Part shown: one piece after another, positions 37,194 to 46,777 of the stretch
Numbering within the stretch: position 1 is the stretch's first letter
Layout: every line of letters begins with the position of its first letter
Origin: Brevundimonas guildfordensis
Lineage (GTDB): Bacteria > Pseudomonadota > Alphaproteobacteria > Caulobacterales > Caulobacteraceae
DNA length: 64,000 bases
NCBI RefSeq assembly: GCF_014836405.1
Contig: NZ_JACSQU010000001.1
Location: 1,116,001-1,180,000 of the forward strand
Reading direction: 5' to 3'
Notes under the pieces: model-generated
Told to the model about the DNA's origin: nothing
Databases searched by the model: none
What the model saw: the letters and a program-made list of their open reading frames with translations, nothing else
Translations under genes and position numbers: made by a program

Positions 37194-37312
37194 ACTGATC
37201 CTTTGCCCGAGGGCATATGGGATCAGGAGCTACCAAGGGAATGCGACGATGCGACGCCCGGCCCTAAAAAAGGTCGGCGTGGCCTATGGGACGCACTTTA
37301 TCGGCGCTCTGA

Positions 37313-37948
37313 CTATCGATGAGCGTCGCCGCCACGGTCGCGGGCCGGCTCGGCCTGCCTCTCGTCCGTGCTAAAGGGTCGGATATGGCTGGGGCGGTCG
37401 TGCGGGCTGCGCACCCCCATAGGCCCTGGCATGGCGCCATAGGCGTCGCGCCAGCCGTAGCCGTTCAGCCCATACCGTCCCGCCTCATAGCCATAGGGCG
37501 TGTAGCCGTAGGGCCCGTAGCCATAGGCCCATGGCGCATTCTTGGTCTGGCTGACGCTGAGATTGAGGGTGCCGTTCTCGCCCAGCGGCATGGAGACGGC
37601 GGCCGCAAAGTCGCGATAGCCGCCGGTGCCGATCCCGGCGCTGACCTCGCCGTGCATCTTGCGCGGCGCAGCCTCTTCCCACGCATCCGCCCATTGCTCG
37701 ACCGGGCGCGCATCGCCCTTGCCTTCGCCGATCCAACGGGAAATCTGGTCTGCGGTGCTCAGGCCGTGCGGAACCGCCGTCTGCAACGTCACCGACGGCG
37801 AAGCATCCGCGACCGTCTCGGCCAGGGCGTCTGCGCTGGCGGTCGGCACGGCCCCAGGCCCCGCTCGCGGCGCGGTCGAAACCACGCCTTCGGGATCGTA
37901 GCTCGCCAGCAAGAGAGAGGCGGTCATGAGTTCGATCAGCATACGCAT
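37313..37948 (-). CDS. Hypothetical protein with Tyr/Gly repeat segment
   Basis: Up to 211 residues; starts at 37948 (MRMLIELMTAS) or two codons later at MLIEL. A short hydrophobic N-terminus may act as a weak signal. The middle (about 105-140) resembles a beta-rich segment (EVSAGIGTGGYRDFAAAVSMPLGENG-LNLSVSQ), followed by a repeat of YG-YGP-YGYTPYGYE type (about 141-168). The charged tail is likely disordered. No family recognised. The segment AAVSMPLGENGTLNLSVSQT recalls outer-membrane beta strands, but this is weak. Confidence 0.55.
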   Translation of the reverse strand: MRMLIELMTASLLLASYDPEGVVSTAPRAGPGAVPTASADALAETVADASPSVTLQTAVPHGLSTADQISRWIGEGKGDARPVEQWADAWEEAAPRKMHGEVSAGIGTGGYRDFAAAVSMPLGENGTLNLSVSQTKNAPWAYGYGPYGYTPYGYEAGRYGLNGYGWRDAYGAMPGPMGVRSPHDRPSHIRPFSTDERQAEPARDRGGDAHR

Positions 37949-37991
37949 CTACTCCCGTTCATGATCACCCTACCCTCAAATGAGGCCAAGG

Positions 37992-38483
37992 TCAGGCGGT
38001 CCCATCGCCGCGCCCCAACGGATCCGGCAGCGCGCCCCCTTCAGCCACGAAGCTCAACGCGACCGAGTTGATGCAGTAGCGCAGGCCCGTGGGCGGCGGA
38101 CCATCGGGGAAAACGTGGCCCTGGTGGCTGTCGCAGCGGGCGCAGCGCGTCTCGACCCTCACCATGCCATGGCTGTCGTCGCGCACGGCGCGGACGTGGG
38201 CCGGATCAACCGGCTGGGTGAAGCTGGGCCAGCCGGTGCCGCTCTCGAACTTGGTCCCCGACCGAAACAGCGGCAGGCCGCATTCGCGACAGCAGAACAC
38301 CCCTGCCCGCTTTTCGCCCAGCAGGGTGCCGCAAAACGGCGCCTCGGTGCCGTGGGCCAGCAGCACGCGCTTCTCTTCAGGCGACAGATCGGCCTCCAGC
38401 GCCACGCGCTGGCTGTCGGTCGGCGGCGTCAGGTCAAAGCCGGAGGCGGAGCGCATAGGTGTGTGAGAATCGGTCTGGGTCAT
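37992..38483 (-). CDS. msrB: Peptide-methionine (R)-S-oxide reductase
   Basis: Reduces the R form of methionine sulfoxide in proteins. 163 residues from ATG 38483. Structural zinc cysteines are in CCRECG and CARCDSH, and the catalytic Cys is in GLRYCINSVALSF; FESGTGWPSF is also conserved. No signal peptide, so cytoplasmic. No msrA is adjacent. An upstream in-frame start would run through the hairpin at 38499 and is rejected. Confidence 0.93.
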   Translation of the reverse strand: MTQTDSHTPMRSASGFDLTPPTDSQRVALEADLSPEEKRVLLAHGTEAPFCGTLLGEKRAGVFCCRECGLPLFRSGTKFESGTGWPSFTQPVDPAHVRAVRDDSHGMVRVETRCARCDSHQGHVFPDGPPPTGLRYCINSVALSFVAEGGALPDPLGRGDGTA

Positions 38484-38498
38484 GGCTCTCAAATAGGA

Positions 38499-38530
38499 AG
38501 GGCCGGACGGTCGTTCCACCGTCCGGCCCT
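38499..38530 (-). terminator. Hairpin after the S41-like protein gene
   Basis: Perfect 13-bp stem (38499-38511 with 38518-38530) with a 6-base loop, 23 bases after the stop at 38554. The minus strand continues TTCCTATTT, a weak T-run. Confidence 0.65.
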
Positions 38531-38553
38531 CAATAGCCTCGTGATCGTTCGGA

Positions 38554-40038
38554 TCAGGCGCCGAACAGACCATTCACCCAGGCGCGGACGGCCGTCTCAT
38601 CGGTGGCGTCGCCCGTGTAGGCCAGCGCCCCCGCAGGCGCGTACGGCGCGTTATTGCCGCGCTGACGCGTCGTCCAGGCCTTATGGCCATAGCTCAGGTC
38701 AGCGTAGTTGGACGGCAGGCGCAGGACGGTCGGCTCGATGAAGATGGTGTCCTCGGCCGTCGTGGAACCGGCGATGCGCACGTTCGGCAGGCGGCTCAGC
38801 AGGTCCAGCGTGTCCAGGCAACCGCCCGAGCAGCCGGCATCGACCAGCACGATCACCTGACCCTGCACCGGATTGGCGGCGCCGGTGTCCGGGGTCGCCG
38901 GACGGCCCGGCATGACGAAGGTCGGCTGACCGGCGGCGATGGCGCTGTCGAAGGCGGCGACGATGGCCTGCGTCTGTTCGATCACTGCGCCCGATTCCTG
39001 AACGAAGCGCGGGTCCGCCTGCATCCGGTTCAGGGTGTCGGCGAACCACTGGCGGTTGCCGGGCGTGGCGCGATAGGTGATCTGACCCGCTTCCGGCTGG
39101 CGGCTGACGGTGAACTCCGGCGACCAGATGCGGTTGGCCAGCCCATAGCCGCGCGAGGTGGCGTTGACCGACGAACCGACGGCGCCGCGCAGATCCAGTA
39201 CAAAGCCCTGCGGGCCGCGAATGGCGGCGGATTGGGCCTCGACCTGGGCGAAGAAGGCGTCCCAGGCGGCGTCATCGGCCAAGGAGTGAACATTCACCCA
39301 CGGACGGCCGTCAACCGTCTCAACCGACAGCGGCGCGCCAGACGGCACGTAGACCGAGGCGCGATAGGCGGCTTCAAGGTTCTGAGCCGTGGCCGGCTGC
39401 GGCGACAGGGTGAAGCTGCGAGCGCGGCGCCCGACCTGGAATTCGCAGGTGCTGGGCACGCCCGTCGTCATCGGGTTGTTGCGGTTCCACAGCAGATACG
39501 GGGCGCTGCGGACACGACCGGCTTCGGTCGTCAGATCACCCTCGAACTGGTCCAGCTTGGCCTTGGCCAGGTTCTCGATCGGCTCGGCGTTGCAGCTCTT
39601 GAGTACGGCGCCCAGCGGCGGCGCACCGCGCACGCCGTCCTGCACATAGGAAACGACGTACTGGCCATTGCGCCAGGCCGTGGCCACGCCGGGCCAGCTG
39701 GTGGCGAAGTACGGGCCGAGGCCCTCGTAGGTGGGGCGGGCGGCGATGTTGGAATCGCGGAAGCCGTTGGCGTACCAGCGCAGCAGATAGGCGTGGCTGT
39801 CGCCGCTGTTGACCTGTCCGGCCTTGGACTGTGCTTCTTGCAGACCGGCGTCGAGCCAGCTGCGGAAGTTCGCGCTCGCCTCACCCGGCACCACGGCCGC
39901 GGGGTGGTTGTCGCGCAGGGCCGCGTGCATGGCCTGAAGGTCCTGCCGCGCCAGATCGCTGAAGTTCTGGGCCGAAGCGGCCGAAGCGGCGAAGGTCAGG
40001 GCCAGGGCGGCCGCGGATGCGCAAAGCAAGCGTTGCAT
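38554..40038 (-). CDS. Exported S41-like (tail-specific protease fold) protein
   Basis: 494 residues with a clear signal peptide (1-23, ASA/Q). The C-terminal half has the S41 layout: GFVLDLRGAVGSSVNATS, then VIVLVDAGCSGGCLDTLDLL, where Ser in the CSGG turn aligns with the S41 nucleophile, and a final strand near IAGSTTAEDTIFIEP. No PDZ domain is evident. S41 members cut C-termini of periplasmic or membrane proteins; related proteins may be non-peptidases. Four Cys residues, including a CSGGC pair, suggest disulfides in the periplasm. Confidence 0.7.
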   Translation of the reverse strand: MQRLLCASAAALALTFAASAASAQNFSDLARQDLQAMHAALRDNHPAAVVPGEASANFRSWLDAGLQEAQSKAGQVNSGDSHAYLLRWYANGFRDSNIAARPTYEGLGPYFATSWPGVATAWRNGQYVVSYVQDGVRGAPPLGAVLKSCNAEPIENLAKAKLDQFEGDLTTEAGRVRSAPYLLWNRNNPMTTGVPSTCEFQVGRRARSFTLSPQPATAQNLEAAYRASVYVPSGAPLSVETVDGRPWVNVHSLADDAAWDAFFAQVEAQSAAIRGPQGFVLDLRGAVGSSVNATSRGYGLANRIWSPEFTVSRQPEAGQITYRATPGNRQWFADTLNRMQADPRFVQESGAVIEQTQAIVAAFDSAIAAGQPTFVMPGRPATPDTGAANPVQGQVIVLVDAGCSGGCLDTLDLLSRLPNVRIAGSTTAEDTIFIEPTVLRLPSNYADLSYGHKAWTTRQRGNNAPYAPAGALAYTGDATDETAVRAWVNGLFGA

Positions 40039-40218
40039 GAGGGAATCTCCCGGTGTCCGTCTAAAACGCGGTGTCGCCGGGTTTTAAACTCATTAACGGC
40101 GCCGTCGCCACCCCTGCGTCGAATTGCGCAGCTTATTCACCCTGCGCCGCTCACCCCCGCCCCATGCTATTTTGATGGCTGGCGCCGCCGAGGCGAATGG
40201 GGTCAAAAGGCAGCGCTC

Positions 40219-40629
40219 ATGATCGCTTTGACCGACCTTTTCCTGACTTCGACTGGACGCGTGGGACGCGCCCGCTTCATTGCGGCGACCGCCGTGCTGT
40301 TGAGCCTGTGGGCTGTCGTCGATTTACGGCTAGGGCTCGCCCTGCCCGCTTGGCTTCATGCCTTGATCGCGGCCGCCTTTCTTTACGGCGGCTTATGCGT
40401 GCTGTCCCAGCGCCTGCATGACCGGGGACGCTCGGGCTGGTGGAGCGGGCCGATCCTGCTGATCTTCGCGCTGGCCTGGCCCCAGCCGACCGCGCTGCTG
40501 GACTGGGTCGCCACGGCGGGACTGGCGTTGGCGGCCGTCGACCTTGCGATCCTGCCGGGCCAGAAGGCCTTTAACCGCTACGGCGCCGCACCGGGCGCCC
40601 GACGTCACAGCGGCGCGACGCCCGGCTGA
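40219..40629 (+). CDS. DUF805 family membrane protein
   Basis: 136 residues from ATG 40219. Typical DUF805 N-terminus ([19 protein letters not shown]) and the conserved [14 protein letters not shown] motif, with four hydrophobic segments (about 20-38, 42-58, 75-90, 92-110). Function unknown in general. The last 25 bases overlap the end of lipB on the other strand. The 180 bases upstream to the S41-like gene hold no gene. Confidence 0.82.
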   Translation: MIALTDLFLTSTGRVGRARFIAATAVLLSLWAVVDLRLGLALPAWLHALIAAAFLYGGLCVLSQRLHDRGRSGWWSGPILLIFALAWPQPTALLDWVATAGLALAAVDLAILPGQKAFNRYGAAPGARRHSGATPG

Positions 40630-41321
40630 ACCGGCCCAAACACCCGCTGGAAGGATGACTTCAGCGCGTCGTCCGCCTCATCCATCGTCGCCAGTACGCC
40701 CAGATCCACCAGGCTGGTCACGCCATGTTCGGTGATGCCGCACGGCACGATGCCGCCGAAATGGTCGAGGTCCGGCTCCACGTTCAGGCTGATCCCGTGA
40801 AAGCTGACCCATTTGCGGACCTTGACGCCGATGGCGGCGATCTTGTCCTCGCGGCTCCAGCCCGCGCCCTTGCGCTCGACCCAGACGCCGACGCGGCCCT
40901 CGCGCATTCCGGCCTCGACGCCGAAGCGGTCCAGGGCGCCGATGATCCAGTCCTCCAGCCCGTGAACGAAGCCCCGCACGTCCTTGCCGCGCTTGTTCAG
41001 GTCCAGCATCACATAGACCACGCGTTGGCCCGGCCCATGATAGGTGAACTGTCCGCCCCGGCCCGTCCGGTGCACCGGAAAGCGATCCGGCGCCAGCAGG
41101 TCGTCGTCCTTGGCCGAGACGCCTGCGGTGTAGAGCGGCGGATGCTCCAGCAGCCAGACCAGCTCCTCGGCCTCTCCAGCCGCGATGGCGGCCACGCGCG
41201 CCTCCATGGCGGCCTCGGCGGCGGCGTAGTCGACATAGCCGGACGACAGCGCCCACTGGACGGGGCGCCCGTCCTCGCGGAGCAGGCTGCGTTGGGAAGA
41301 GTTTAACGGGTCGGCAAGCAT
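40605..41321 (-). CDS. lipB: Octanoyl-[acyl-carrier-protein]:protein octanoyltransferase
   Basis: Transfers octanoate from ACP to lipoyl domains, the first step of lipoate synthesis. 238 residues. Family motifs: [26 protein letters not shown], the catalytic Lys in [12 protein letters not shown] and catalytic Cys in [11 protein letters not shown] 41321 (MLADPLNSS) gives the normal length; the frame stays open far upstream but shows no similarity. It diverges from the FliN-like gene with 12 bases between starts and overlaps the DUF805 gene at its end. Confidence 0.93.
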   Translation of the reverse strand: MLADPLNSSQRSLLREDGRPVQWALSSGYVDYAAAEAAMEARVAAIAAGEAEELVWLLEHPPLYTAGVSAKDDDLLAPDRFPVHRTGRGGQFTYHGPGQRVVYVMLDLNKRGKDVRGFVHGLEDWIIGALDRFGVEAGMREGRVGVWVERKGAGWSREDKIAAIGVKVRKWVSFHGISLNVEPDLDHFGGIVPCGITEHGVTSLVDLGVLATMDEADDALKSSFQRVFGPVQPGVAPL

Positions 41322-41333
41322 GATGCCCTCAAT

Positions 41334-41639
41334 GTGGGGCCGAACGCGGCGGCGCAAGGGCCGCCCGTTGATTTGCGAGTATCCTCTTTGAGCCAGATCG
41401 AAGCCGTCGATGTCGAGATTTCGGTCGTGCTGGGCCGTTCGGTCTTGCCGATGCAGCAACTGCTGCGCATGGGCCGGGGCGCGGTGATCCCGCTGGACGC
41501 CTCGGAAAAGGACGAGGTCTGGATCCTGGCCAACAACCACCCTGTCGCGCGCGGCGAGATCGAGATTCGCGACGACCGCATCGCCATCACCGTGACCCGG
41601 CCGGCTGACGTCTATGACTTCATGGCGGGCGCGGCCTGA
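41334..41639 (+). CDS. FliN-like SpoA-domain protein
   Basis: 101 residues from GTG 41334; in-frame TTG codons at 41372 and 41387 are alternative starts. The SPOA fold (about 21-95) is plain: [44 protein letters not shown] and RIAITVT. FliN forms the base of the flagellar switch complex; SctQ-like proteins do the same in type III secretion. Oddly, no other switch, basal-body or secretion gene is adjacent (lipB and tRNA-Leu flank it), so it may be a relocated fliN or a divergent paralogue. Confidence 0.75.
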   Translation: MGPNAAAQGPPVDLRVSSLSQIEAVDVEISVVLGRSVLPMQQLLRMGRGAVIPLDASEKDEVWILANNHPVARGEIEIRDDRIAITVTRPADVYDFMAGAA

Positions 41640-41745
41640 GCCTTCCGACTCCCATTGGGAGAAGAATTGCTCGCCTCGCCTCATTTTCCGCAAAACGCTC
41701 TTTTCTTTCCGCTCTCTCTCCGCTATTGCCCGCCCTCCGATGCGA

Positions 41746-41830
41746 GCGGTCGTGGCGGAATTGGTAGACGCGCAGCGTTGAGGTCGCTGTGGGGCAACCC
41801 GTGGAAGTTCGAGTCTTCTCGACCGCACCA
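41746..41830 (+). tRNA. tRNA-Leu (anticodon GAG)
   Basis: Plus-strand class II tRNA of 85 bases: acceptor GCGGTCG/CGACCGC, D-loop AATTGGTAGACGC, anticodon loop TTGAGGT (GAG), long variable arm, T-loop GTTCGAGTC and encoded CCA. Confidence 0.95.
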
Positions 41831-41894
41831 TCTGATCTGACAGGGCGAATCTCGGCTAGATACGGCTGATACCAACTGCAGAGGAGGCAGACAC

Positions 41895-43313
41895 GTGACC
41901 AACACGGATTACGCCCCTCTGCGCCCCGAAGACCCGCAGCTGCAAGACGAAGATCACGCCGCCCTCGGTGAAGACTACGCCCTGACGGCGGCCTTCGTCG
42001 AAAAGGTCGTGGACGCGGCGGACGACGGCGACGGCATGCGGCTTCGCAGCCTGCTCGAGAATCTTCACCCCGCCGACGTCGCCGATCTCATGGGCTTCCT
42101 GACGGCCGAGCACCGCTCCGTCGTGGTCCAGTGGCTGCCGCCCGACCTGCTGGCTGAATCCCTCCCGGAGATGGACGACGGCATCCGCGAGCAGGTGCTG
42201 GAGCGCGTCCCCTCGGCGACCCTGGCCGAAGCCCTGCAGGAGCTCGATTCGGACGACGCCGCCTCGGTGGTCGAAGACCTTGAGGACGATCAGCGCGAAC
42301 GCGTGCTGGCCGCCATGCCCGAGGTTGAACGCGCCGCCATCGAATCCTCCCTGGGCTATGAAGAGGATTCGGCTGGCCGCCTGATGCAGCGCGAGTTCAT
42401 GGCCGCGCCGCAGTTCTGGAACGTCGGCGACACCATCGATCACGTCCGCGCCCAGGGCGACGACCTGCCTGAGCTCTTCTTCGACATCTATGTCGTCGAT
42501 CCGATGAACCGCCCGGTCGGCGGCGTCGCCATCAGCCGGATGCTGCGCAGCCCGCGCTCCACGCCGCTGGTCGATCTGATGGAGCCGGTCAACGTCATCG
42601 AGGTGGACGTCGATCAGGAAGAAGTCGCCTATATCTTCGAAAAGTACCACCTGATCTCGGCCCCCGTCGTCGATACGGGCGGGCGGCTGGTCGGCCAGCT
42701 GACCGTCGATGACGTCGTCAACATCATTCAGGAAGAGAACCGCGAGGACATCCTGCGTCTGGCCGGCGTCTCGGACGAGGACCGCTCGTCCAGCGTGCTG
42801 GAGATCGTGCGCGGTCGGGTGCCGTGGCTAGGCATCAACCTGTTCACCGCCGTCCTGGGCGCCAGTGTCATCGCTCTGTTCGAGGGCACGATCCAGGAGA
42901 TCGTCGCCCTGGCCGTGCTGATGCCCATCGTCTCGGCCATCGGCGGCAACGCGGGGACTCAGGCTCTGACCGTCACCGTGCGCGCGCTGGCGACGCGCGA
43001 GCTGAACGCGTCGAACGCCCTGCGCACCTTCTGGCGCGAGATGGCCGTCGGCCTGGCCAACGGCTTCATTCTGGCGCCGCTGATCGGCCTGGCGGCAGGT
43101 TTCTGGTTCCAGGATTGGCGCATCGGCGCCGTCATCGGAACAGCCATGATCCTGAACCTGCTGGTCGCCGCCAGCGTGGGGGTGCTGACGCCTTTGACCC
43201 TGGCCAAGCTGAAGTTCGACCCGGCCGTGTCCTCGGCGGTGTTCGTGACGGCGACCACAGACTTCTTCGGCTTCCTGATCTTCCTCGGGCTGGCGACCAT
43301 GGTCCTGCTGTAA
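41895..43313 (+). CDS. mgtE: Magnesium transporter MgtE
   Basis: 472 residues: N-terminal helical domain (about 45-150) with the MgtE superhelix pattern (LLENLHPADVADLMGFL), a CBS pair (about 155-275), and five transmembrane helices in the last 190 residues with the pore motifs GNAGTQALTVTVRALA and TATTDFFGFLIFLGLAT. The cytosolic domains sense Mg2+ and gate the pore. GTG 41895 is supported by GAGGAGG upstream. A 7-bp hairpin at 43323-43342 follows the stop. Confidence 0.94.
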   Translation: MTNTDYAPLRPEDPQLQDEDHAALGEDYALTAAFVEKVVDAADDGDGMRLRSLLENLHPADVADLMGFLTAEHRSVVVQWLPPDLLAESLPEMDDGIREQVLERVPSATLAEALQELDSDDAASVVEDLEDDQRERVLAAMPEVERAAIESSLGYEEDSAGRLMQREFMAAPQFWNVGDTIDHVRAQGDDLPELFFDIYVVDPMNRPVGGVAISRMLRSPRSTPLVDLMEPVNVIEVDVDQEEVAYIFEKYHLISAPVVDTGGRLVGQLTVDDVVNIIQEENREDILRLAGVSDEDRSSSVLEIVRGRVPWLGINLFTAVLGASVIALFEGTIQEIVALAVLMPIVSAIGGNAGTQALTVTVRALATRELNASNALRTFWREMAVGLANGFILAPLIGLAAGFWFQDWRIGAVIGTAMILNLLVAASVGVLTPLTLAKLKFDPAVSSAVFVTATTDFFGFLIFLGLATMVLL

Positions 43314-43322
43314 ATCTGACCT

Positions 43323-43342
43323 GAAACGGCCCGGCCCGTTTC
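43323..43342. terminator. Short hairpin after mgtE
   Basis: 7-bp stem (43323-43329 with 43336-43342) and a 6-base loop, nine bases after the mgtE stop. No T-run, so weak as a terminator. Confidence 0.3.
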
Positions 43343-43403
43343 GGAACAAGGCTTGCTCAGCCCTGGTCGGGGCGAGAACGCCCGTTTCGAATTGGGTCAG
43401 TCC

Positions 43404-44228
43404 GTGTCCGCAGCCGCGCCGCAACGCCGCAAGGTCTCTCGCGAAGGCCTTCTGCTGATCAAGAGCTTCGAGGGCTTTCGCCCGCGCACCGTGCTGCGCC
43501 GCGACGGGACCCCCGTCATCGGCTATGGCCACTCGCGCTCCGCCCGCCCCGGCGCCGTGGTCAGCGAGGCCGAGGCCGAACTGCTGCTGCAATACGACCT
43601 GATGCCTATCGTGGCCCTGTTGAACGAGCGGGTGCGCCTGCCGCTGAACCAGCATCAGTTCGACGCCCTGGCCAGCTTCATCTTCTCCATCGGACTGGAG
43701 CGCTTTCAGGGTTCCGACGTGCTGGAGAAGCTGGACGCCCACGCCCTGACCGAGGCCGCCGACGCCCTGTCCGCTTGGCCCGAGCGCGCCTCGCCGCCGG
43801 TCGACGCCCTGTATCGCCGTCGCTCGTCCGAACGCGCCCTGTTCGACACTGCGCCCGACCAGCCCGCCCCGCTGGACGCCCTGCTGACCGCCCCCGTGCG
43901 AGGTCCCGGCGCCGAAGCGACGCCCACCGACGCCGCACCGCCCAGCATGCCCGTCCTCCGTCACGAAAAGCGCGCCGCCAAAGACTCCGCGAGCGACGCA
44001 GCTTTGGGCGACAAGGGCGCCGTCCTGTTCATCGGCGGCGTCGGCGCCCTGGCCTTCGCTGCCGGGATCGCCGCCTTCCGACGCGCGCTTAACGCCCCGG
44101 CTTCAGGCGACGCCGCGGTGCTGATCGGCGCCGGCCTGGCGGCCGCGGGTCTGGTCTTTATCGGGGTCGCCGCCTGGAGCTTCCTGCGCGGCAAGGATCG
44201 CCCCGCAGAGCACAAACAGTCGCGCTAA
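43404..44228 (+). CDS. Lysozyme-like (GH24) protein with C-terminal membrane hairpin
   Basis: 274 residues from GTG 43404 (an in-frame TTG at 43353 is the alternative; no binding site decides). N-terminal phage-type lysozyme domain (about 10-150): [12 protein letters not shown] with catalytic-type Glu23, and VIGYGHS. Counting from Glu23, the usual Asp/Cys nine positions on is Arg32 and the usual Thr fifteen positions on is Val38, so the classical triad is incomplete. A polar linker (150-200) leads to two hydrophobic helices (about 206-226 and 238-262) and a basic tail. There is no N-terminal signal, so topology is puzzling. Confidence 0.75.
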   Translation: MSAAAPQRRKVSREGLLLIKSFEGFRPRTVLRRDGTPVIGYGHSRSARPGAVVSEAEAELLLQYDLMPIVALLNERVRLPLNQHQFDALASFIFSIGLERFQGSDVLEKLDAHALTEAADALSAWPERASPPVDALYRRRSSERALFDTAPDQPAPLDALLTAPVRGPGAEATPTDAAPPSMPVLRHEKRAAKDSASDAALGDKGAVLFIGGVGALAFAAGIAAFRRALNAPASGDAAVLIGAGLAAAGLVFIGVAAWSFLRGKDRPAEHKQSR

Positions 44229-44272
44229 CGGGAGTCTTTGCGAAGGCCGCTCGCGATGCTACGCCATTGGGC

Positions 44273-45436
44273 ATGAGCATTCCCTTCGCGCCCCAATCCA
44301 TGGAATTCGGCCTCGGCGAGACCGCTGACGCCATCCGCGACACCACCGCCCGCTGGGCCGCCGAACGGCTGGCCCCGCGCGCCGCCGAAATCGACGAGAA
44401 GAACGAGTTCGCCCGCGACCTGTGGCCCGAGATGGGCGAACTGGGCCTGCACGGCATCACGGTCGAAGAAGAGTTCGGCGGCCTCGGCCTCGGCTACCTC
44501 GAACACGTGGTGGCGATGGAGGAGGTGTCGCGCGCCTCGGCCTCGATCGGCCTGAGCTACGGCGCCCACTCCAACCTGTGCGTCAACCAGATCCGTCGCT
44601 GGGGCACGCCCGAGCAGAAGGCGAAATACCTGCCCAAGCTGATCTCGGGCGAACACGTCGGCTCCCTGGCCATGTCCGAGGCCGGCTCGGGCTCGGACGT
44701 CATGTCCATGCGCACCCGCGCCGAGAAGAAGGGCGACCGCTACGTCCTGAACGGGACCAAGTTCTGGATCACCAACGCCCCGTCGGCCGACACACTGGTG
44801 GTCTATGCGCGCACCGGCGAGGGTAACGGCGGCGTCACCGCCTTCCTGATCGAAAAGGGCATGAAGGGCTTCAGCGTCTCCAAGAAGCTGGACAAGATGG
44901 GCATGCGCGGCTCGGACACCGCCGAACTGGTGTTCGAGGATTGCGAAGTCCCCGAAGAGAACATCATGGGCGGCGAAGGGCGCGGCGCGGCCGTGCTGAT
45001 GAGCGGCCTGGACTATGAGCGCGCCGTGCTGTCGGCCGGTCCGCTGGGCATCATGCAGGCGGCGCTGGACGTGGTCCTGCCCTACGTCCGCGACCGCAAG
45101 CAGTTCGGCAAGGCCATCGGCAGCTTCCAGCTGATGCAGGCCAAGGTGGCCGACATGTACGTCGCCCTGAACAGCGCGCGCGCCTATGTCTATGCGGTGG
45201 CCCGCGCCTGCGACCAGGGCAAGACCACCCGCTATGACGCCGCCGGAGCGATCCTGCTGGCCTCCGAGAACGCCGTGAAGGTTTCGCTGGAGGCCGTCCA
45301 GGCGCTGGGCGGAGCCGGCTACACCAAGGAATGGCCGGTCGAACGTCTGGTCCGTGACGCCAAACTCTACGACATCGGCGCCGGCACCAATGAAATCCGC
45401 CGCTTCCTGATCGGCCGCGAGCTGCTGGGAAGCTGA
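44273..45436 (+). CDS. ivd: Isovaleryl-CoA dehydrogenase
   Basis: FAD enzyme that turns isovaleryl-CoA into 3-methylcrotonyl-CoA in leucine degradation. 387 residues from ATG 44273. [34 protein letters not shown] and [19 protein letters not shown] are closely IVD-like; the FAD-binding [15 protein letters not shown] and the C-terminal [20 protein letters not shown] complete the acyl-CoA dehydrogenase fold. The catalytic base in this subfamily is a Glu within the helix [12 protein letters not shown]. Its product feeds MccAB, encoded 23 kb away at 17-21.6 kb. Confidence 0.88.
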   Translation: MSIPFAPQSMEFGLGETADAIRDTTARWAAERLAPRAAEIDEKNEFARDLWPEMGELGLHGITVEEEFGGLGLGYLEHVVAMEEVSRASASIGLSYGAHSNLCVNQIRRWGTPEQKAKYLPKLISGEHVGSLAMSEAGSGSDVMSMRTRAEKKGDRYVLNGTKFWITNAPSADTLVVYARTGEGNGGVTAFLIEKGMKGFSVSKKLDKMGMRGSDTAELVFEDCEVPEENIMGGEGRGAAVLMSGLDYERAVLSAGPLGIMQAALDVVLPYVRDRKQFGKAIGSFQLMQAKVADMYVALNSARAYVYAVARACDQGKTTRYDAAGAILLASENAVKVSLEAVQALGGAGYTKEWPVERLVRDAKLYDIGAGTNEIRRFLIGRELLGS

Positions 45437-45487
45437 CGGAACCCTTGAGGCGGGCGGGCGCTTGCTCCTTCTCGAAAGGAGCTCGTC

Positions 45488-45676
45488 ATGCCCGCCAAGT
45501 CCGCCGCCCAGCAGAAAGCCGCCGGAGCCGCCCTGTCGGCCAAGCGCGGCGATACGCCCAAGTCCAAGCTGAAGGGCGCGTCGAAATCCATGATGGAATC
45601 GATGAGCGAGGAGCAGCTTGAGGAGTTCGCCCACACCAAGCGCAAGGGCAAACCCGAACACGTCTCGAAGCATTAG
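45488..45676 (+). CDS. DUF3008 family small protein
   Basis: 62 residues, Lys- and Ala-rich, hydrophilic (MPAKSAAQQKAAGAAL, then KGASKSMMESMSEEQLEEFA and a KGKPEHV tail), matching DUF3008. AAAGGAG lies 7 bases upstream. The upstream sequence has GGAAC at 45438 followed 16 bases later by CGCTT, an imperfect match to an EcfG (general stress sigma) promoter. The role is unknown; stress-related is a guess. Confidence 0.8.
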   Translation: MPAKSAAQQKAAGAALSAKRGDTPKSKLKGASKSMMESMSEEQLEEFAHTKRKGKPEHVSKH

Positions 45677-45768
45677 GCGTCTAGTGCACCGCAACCGTAG
45701 CAGTGGGGATGGCGCAAGGCGCTGCGGCCTCCTAACTACGCGTATGACATCGTTCTGAGTCTCGCTTT

Positions 45769-46407
45769 ATGACGTTCGTTTCCGCCCCACCGCCCGATGA
45801 GGGACGGACCTTTTCCGACGTGCTGGAGCAACTGGGCCAGGGCGAGGCGGAGAAACTGTCTCTGCGCGAGATGATCGAGGCGTTTGGCGAGCGGGGTTTC
45901 GGCGCAGTCATCCTGATGCTGGCCTTGATGGCGCTGTTTCCCTGGCCGCCGGGCGGCAAGGCGGTGTTTTCAGTTCCCATCATCCTGATCGCCGCCGAGT
46001 TGGCGCTGCAGCGAGACAAGGTTTGGCTGCCCCGCTGGCTGCTGAACCTGTCAGTAAACCGCCAGTCCTATCGCACCGCCACGGCGAAGCTCCTGCCCCG
46101 CCTGCGCAGAGTGGAGCGCCTCACCCGCCCCCGCTGGCCTGCGCTGACGGGAGAGATCGCCGACAACGTCATCGGCGTAATCTGCATTCTACTGGCCCTG
46201 ATGATGGCGTTGCCAGTGCCCTTCGGCGACGCCCTGCCCGGCCTGACGCTCGCCCTATTCGGCCTGGGAATCATACAGCGGGACGGAGCCTTCATCCTCG
46301 CCGGCTTGTTCGGCACGGCGGCCTGCGGCGTCTATCTGGCTGTGGTGTGGACCACTGTGGTGGCTGTGGTTTCGGGCATCGCGCACTGGGCGGCGAACTT
46401 GTTCTAG
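45769..46407 (+). CDS. ExoD-family membrane protein
   Basis: 212 residues with four hydrophobic segments. The N-terminal region (FSDVLEQLGQ, LSLREMIEAFGERGFGAVILMLALMALFPWPPG) and the later LPVPFGDALPGLTLALFGLGIIQRDG are ExoD signatures. ExoD was described in Sinorhizobium exopolysaccharide synthesis and nodule invasion, but its molecular role is not settled. No exopolysaccharide genes are nearby. Convergent with flaF. Confidence 0.85.
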   Translation: MTFVSAPPPDEGRTFSDVLEQLGQGEAEKLSLREMIEAFGERGFGAVILMLALMALFPWPPGGKAVFSVPIILIAAELALQRDKVWLPRWLLNLSVNRQSYRTATAKLLPRLRRVERLTRPRWPALTGEIADNVIGVICILLALMMALPVPFGDALPGLTLALFGLGIIQRDGAFILAGLFGTAACGVYLAVVWTTVVAVVSGIAHWAANLF

Positions 46408-46414
46408 AAGCAGC

Positions 46415-46777
46415 TCAGCCTGCGTCCGTCTGACCGCTGAGCCCCTGCATGATCATGCGATTGATCTCGATCAGGGTGGAGAAATCGTCCTCGCCGCGCA
46501 TCACTTCGGACGTGTTGCGGCTGACGAACAGACTCAGGGAAATGAACTGCGCCCGCATCGCCTGCGGGAGGGCGTTGTCGGGGTCTGAACAGGCCGTCGC
46601 CAGCGTCGACCATAGGCGCCGGTTCCAGTCCAACGCATCCATTCGACCGACGACATCCGACTTTTCCAGGGTCGAGGCGTGCATCAGGGCGCGCGTCACC
46701 TGGCCGAACAGCCGGTACTCCATTGCGCGCGGGGATTCAGCCCGCGTCGCCGCCGTTTTGTACGCCTGAAGCGACAT
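46415..46777 (-). CDS. flaF: Flagellar biosynthesis regulator FlaF
   Basis: 120 residues from ATG 46777 ([21 protein letters not shown]). The FlaF pattern continues with [34 protein letters not shown] and [14 protein letters not shown]. In Caulobacter, FlaF is needed for flagellin synthesis and export and works opposite FlbT. It overlaps flbT by 41 bases, so the pair is translated together. No flagellin gene adjoins it here. Confidence 0.9.
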   Translation of the reverse strand: MSLQAYKTAATRAESPRAMEYRLFGQVTRALMHASTLEKSDVVGRMDALDWNRRLWSTLATACSDPDNALPQAMRAQFISLSLFVSRNTSEVMRGEDDFSTLIEINRMIMQGLSGQTDAG

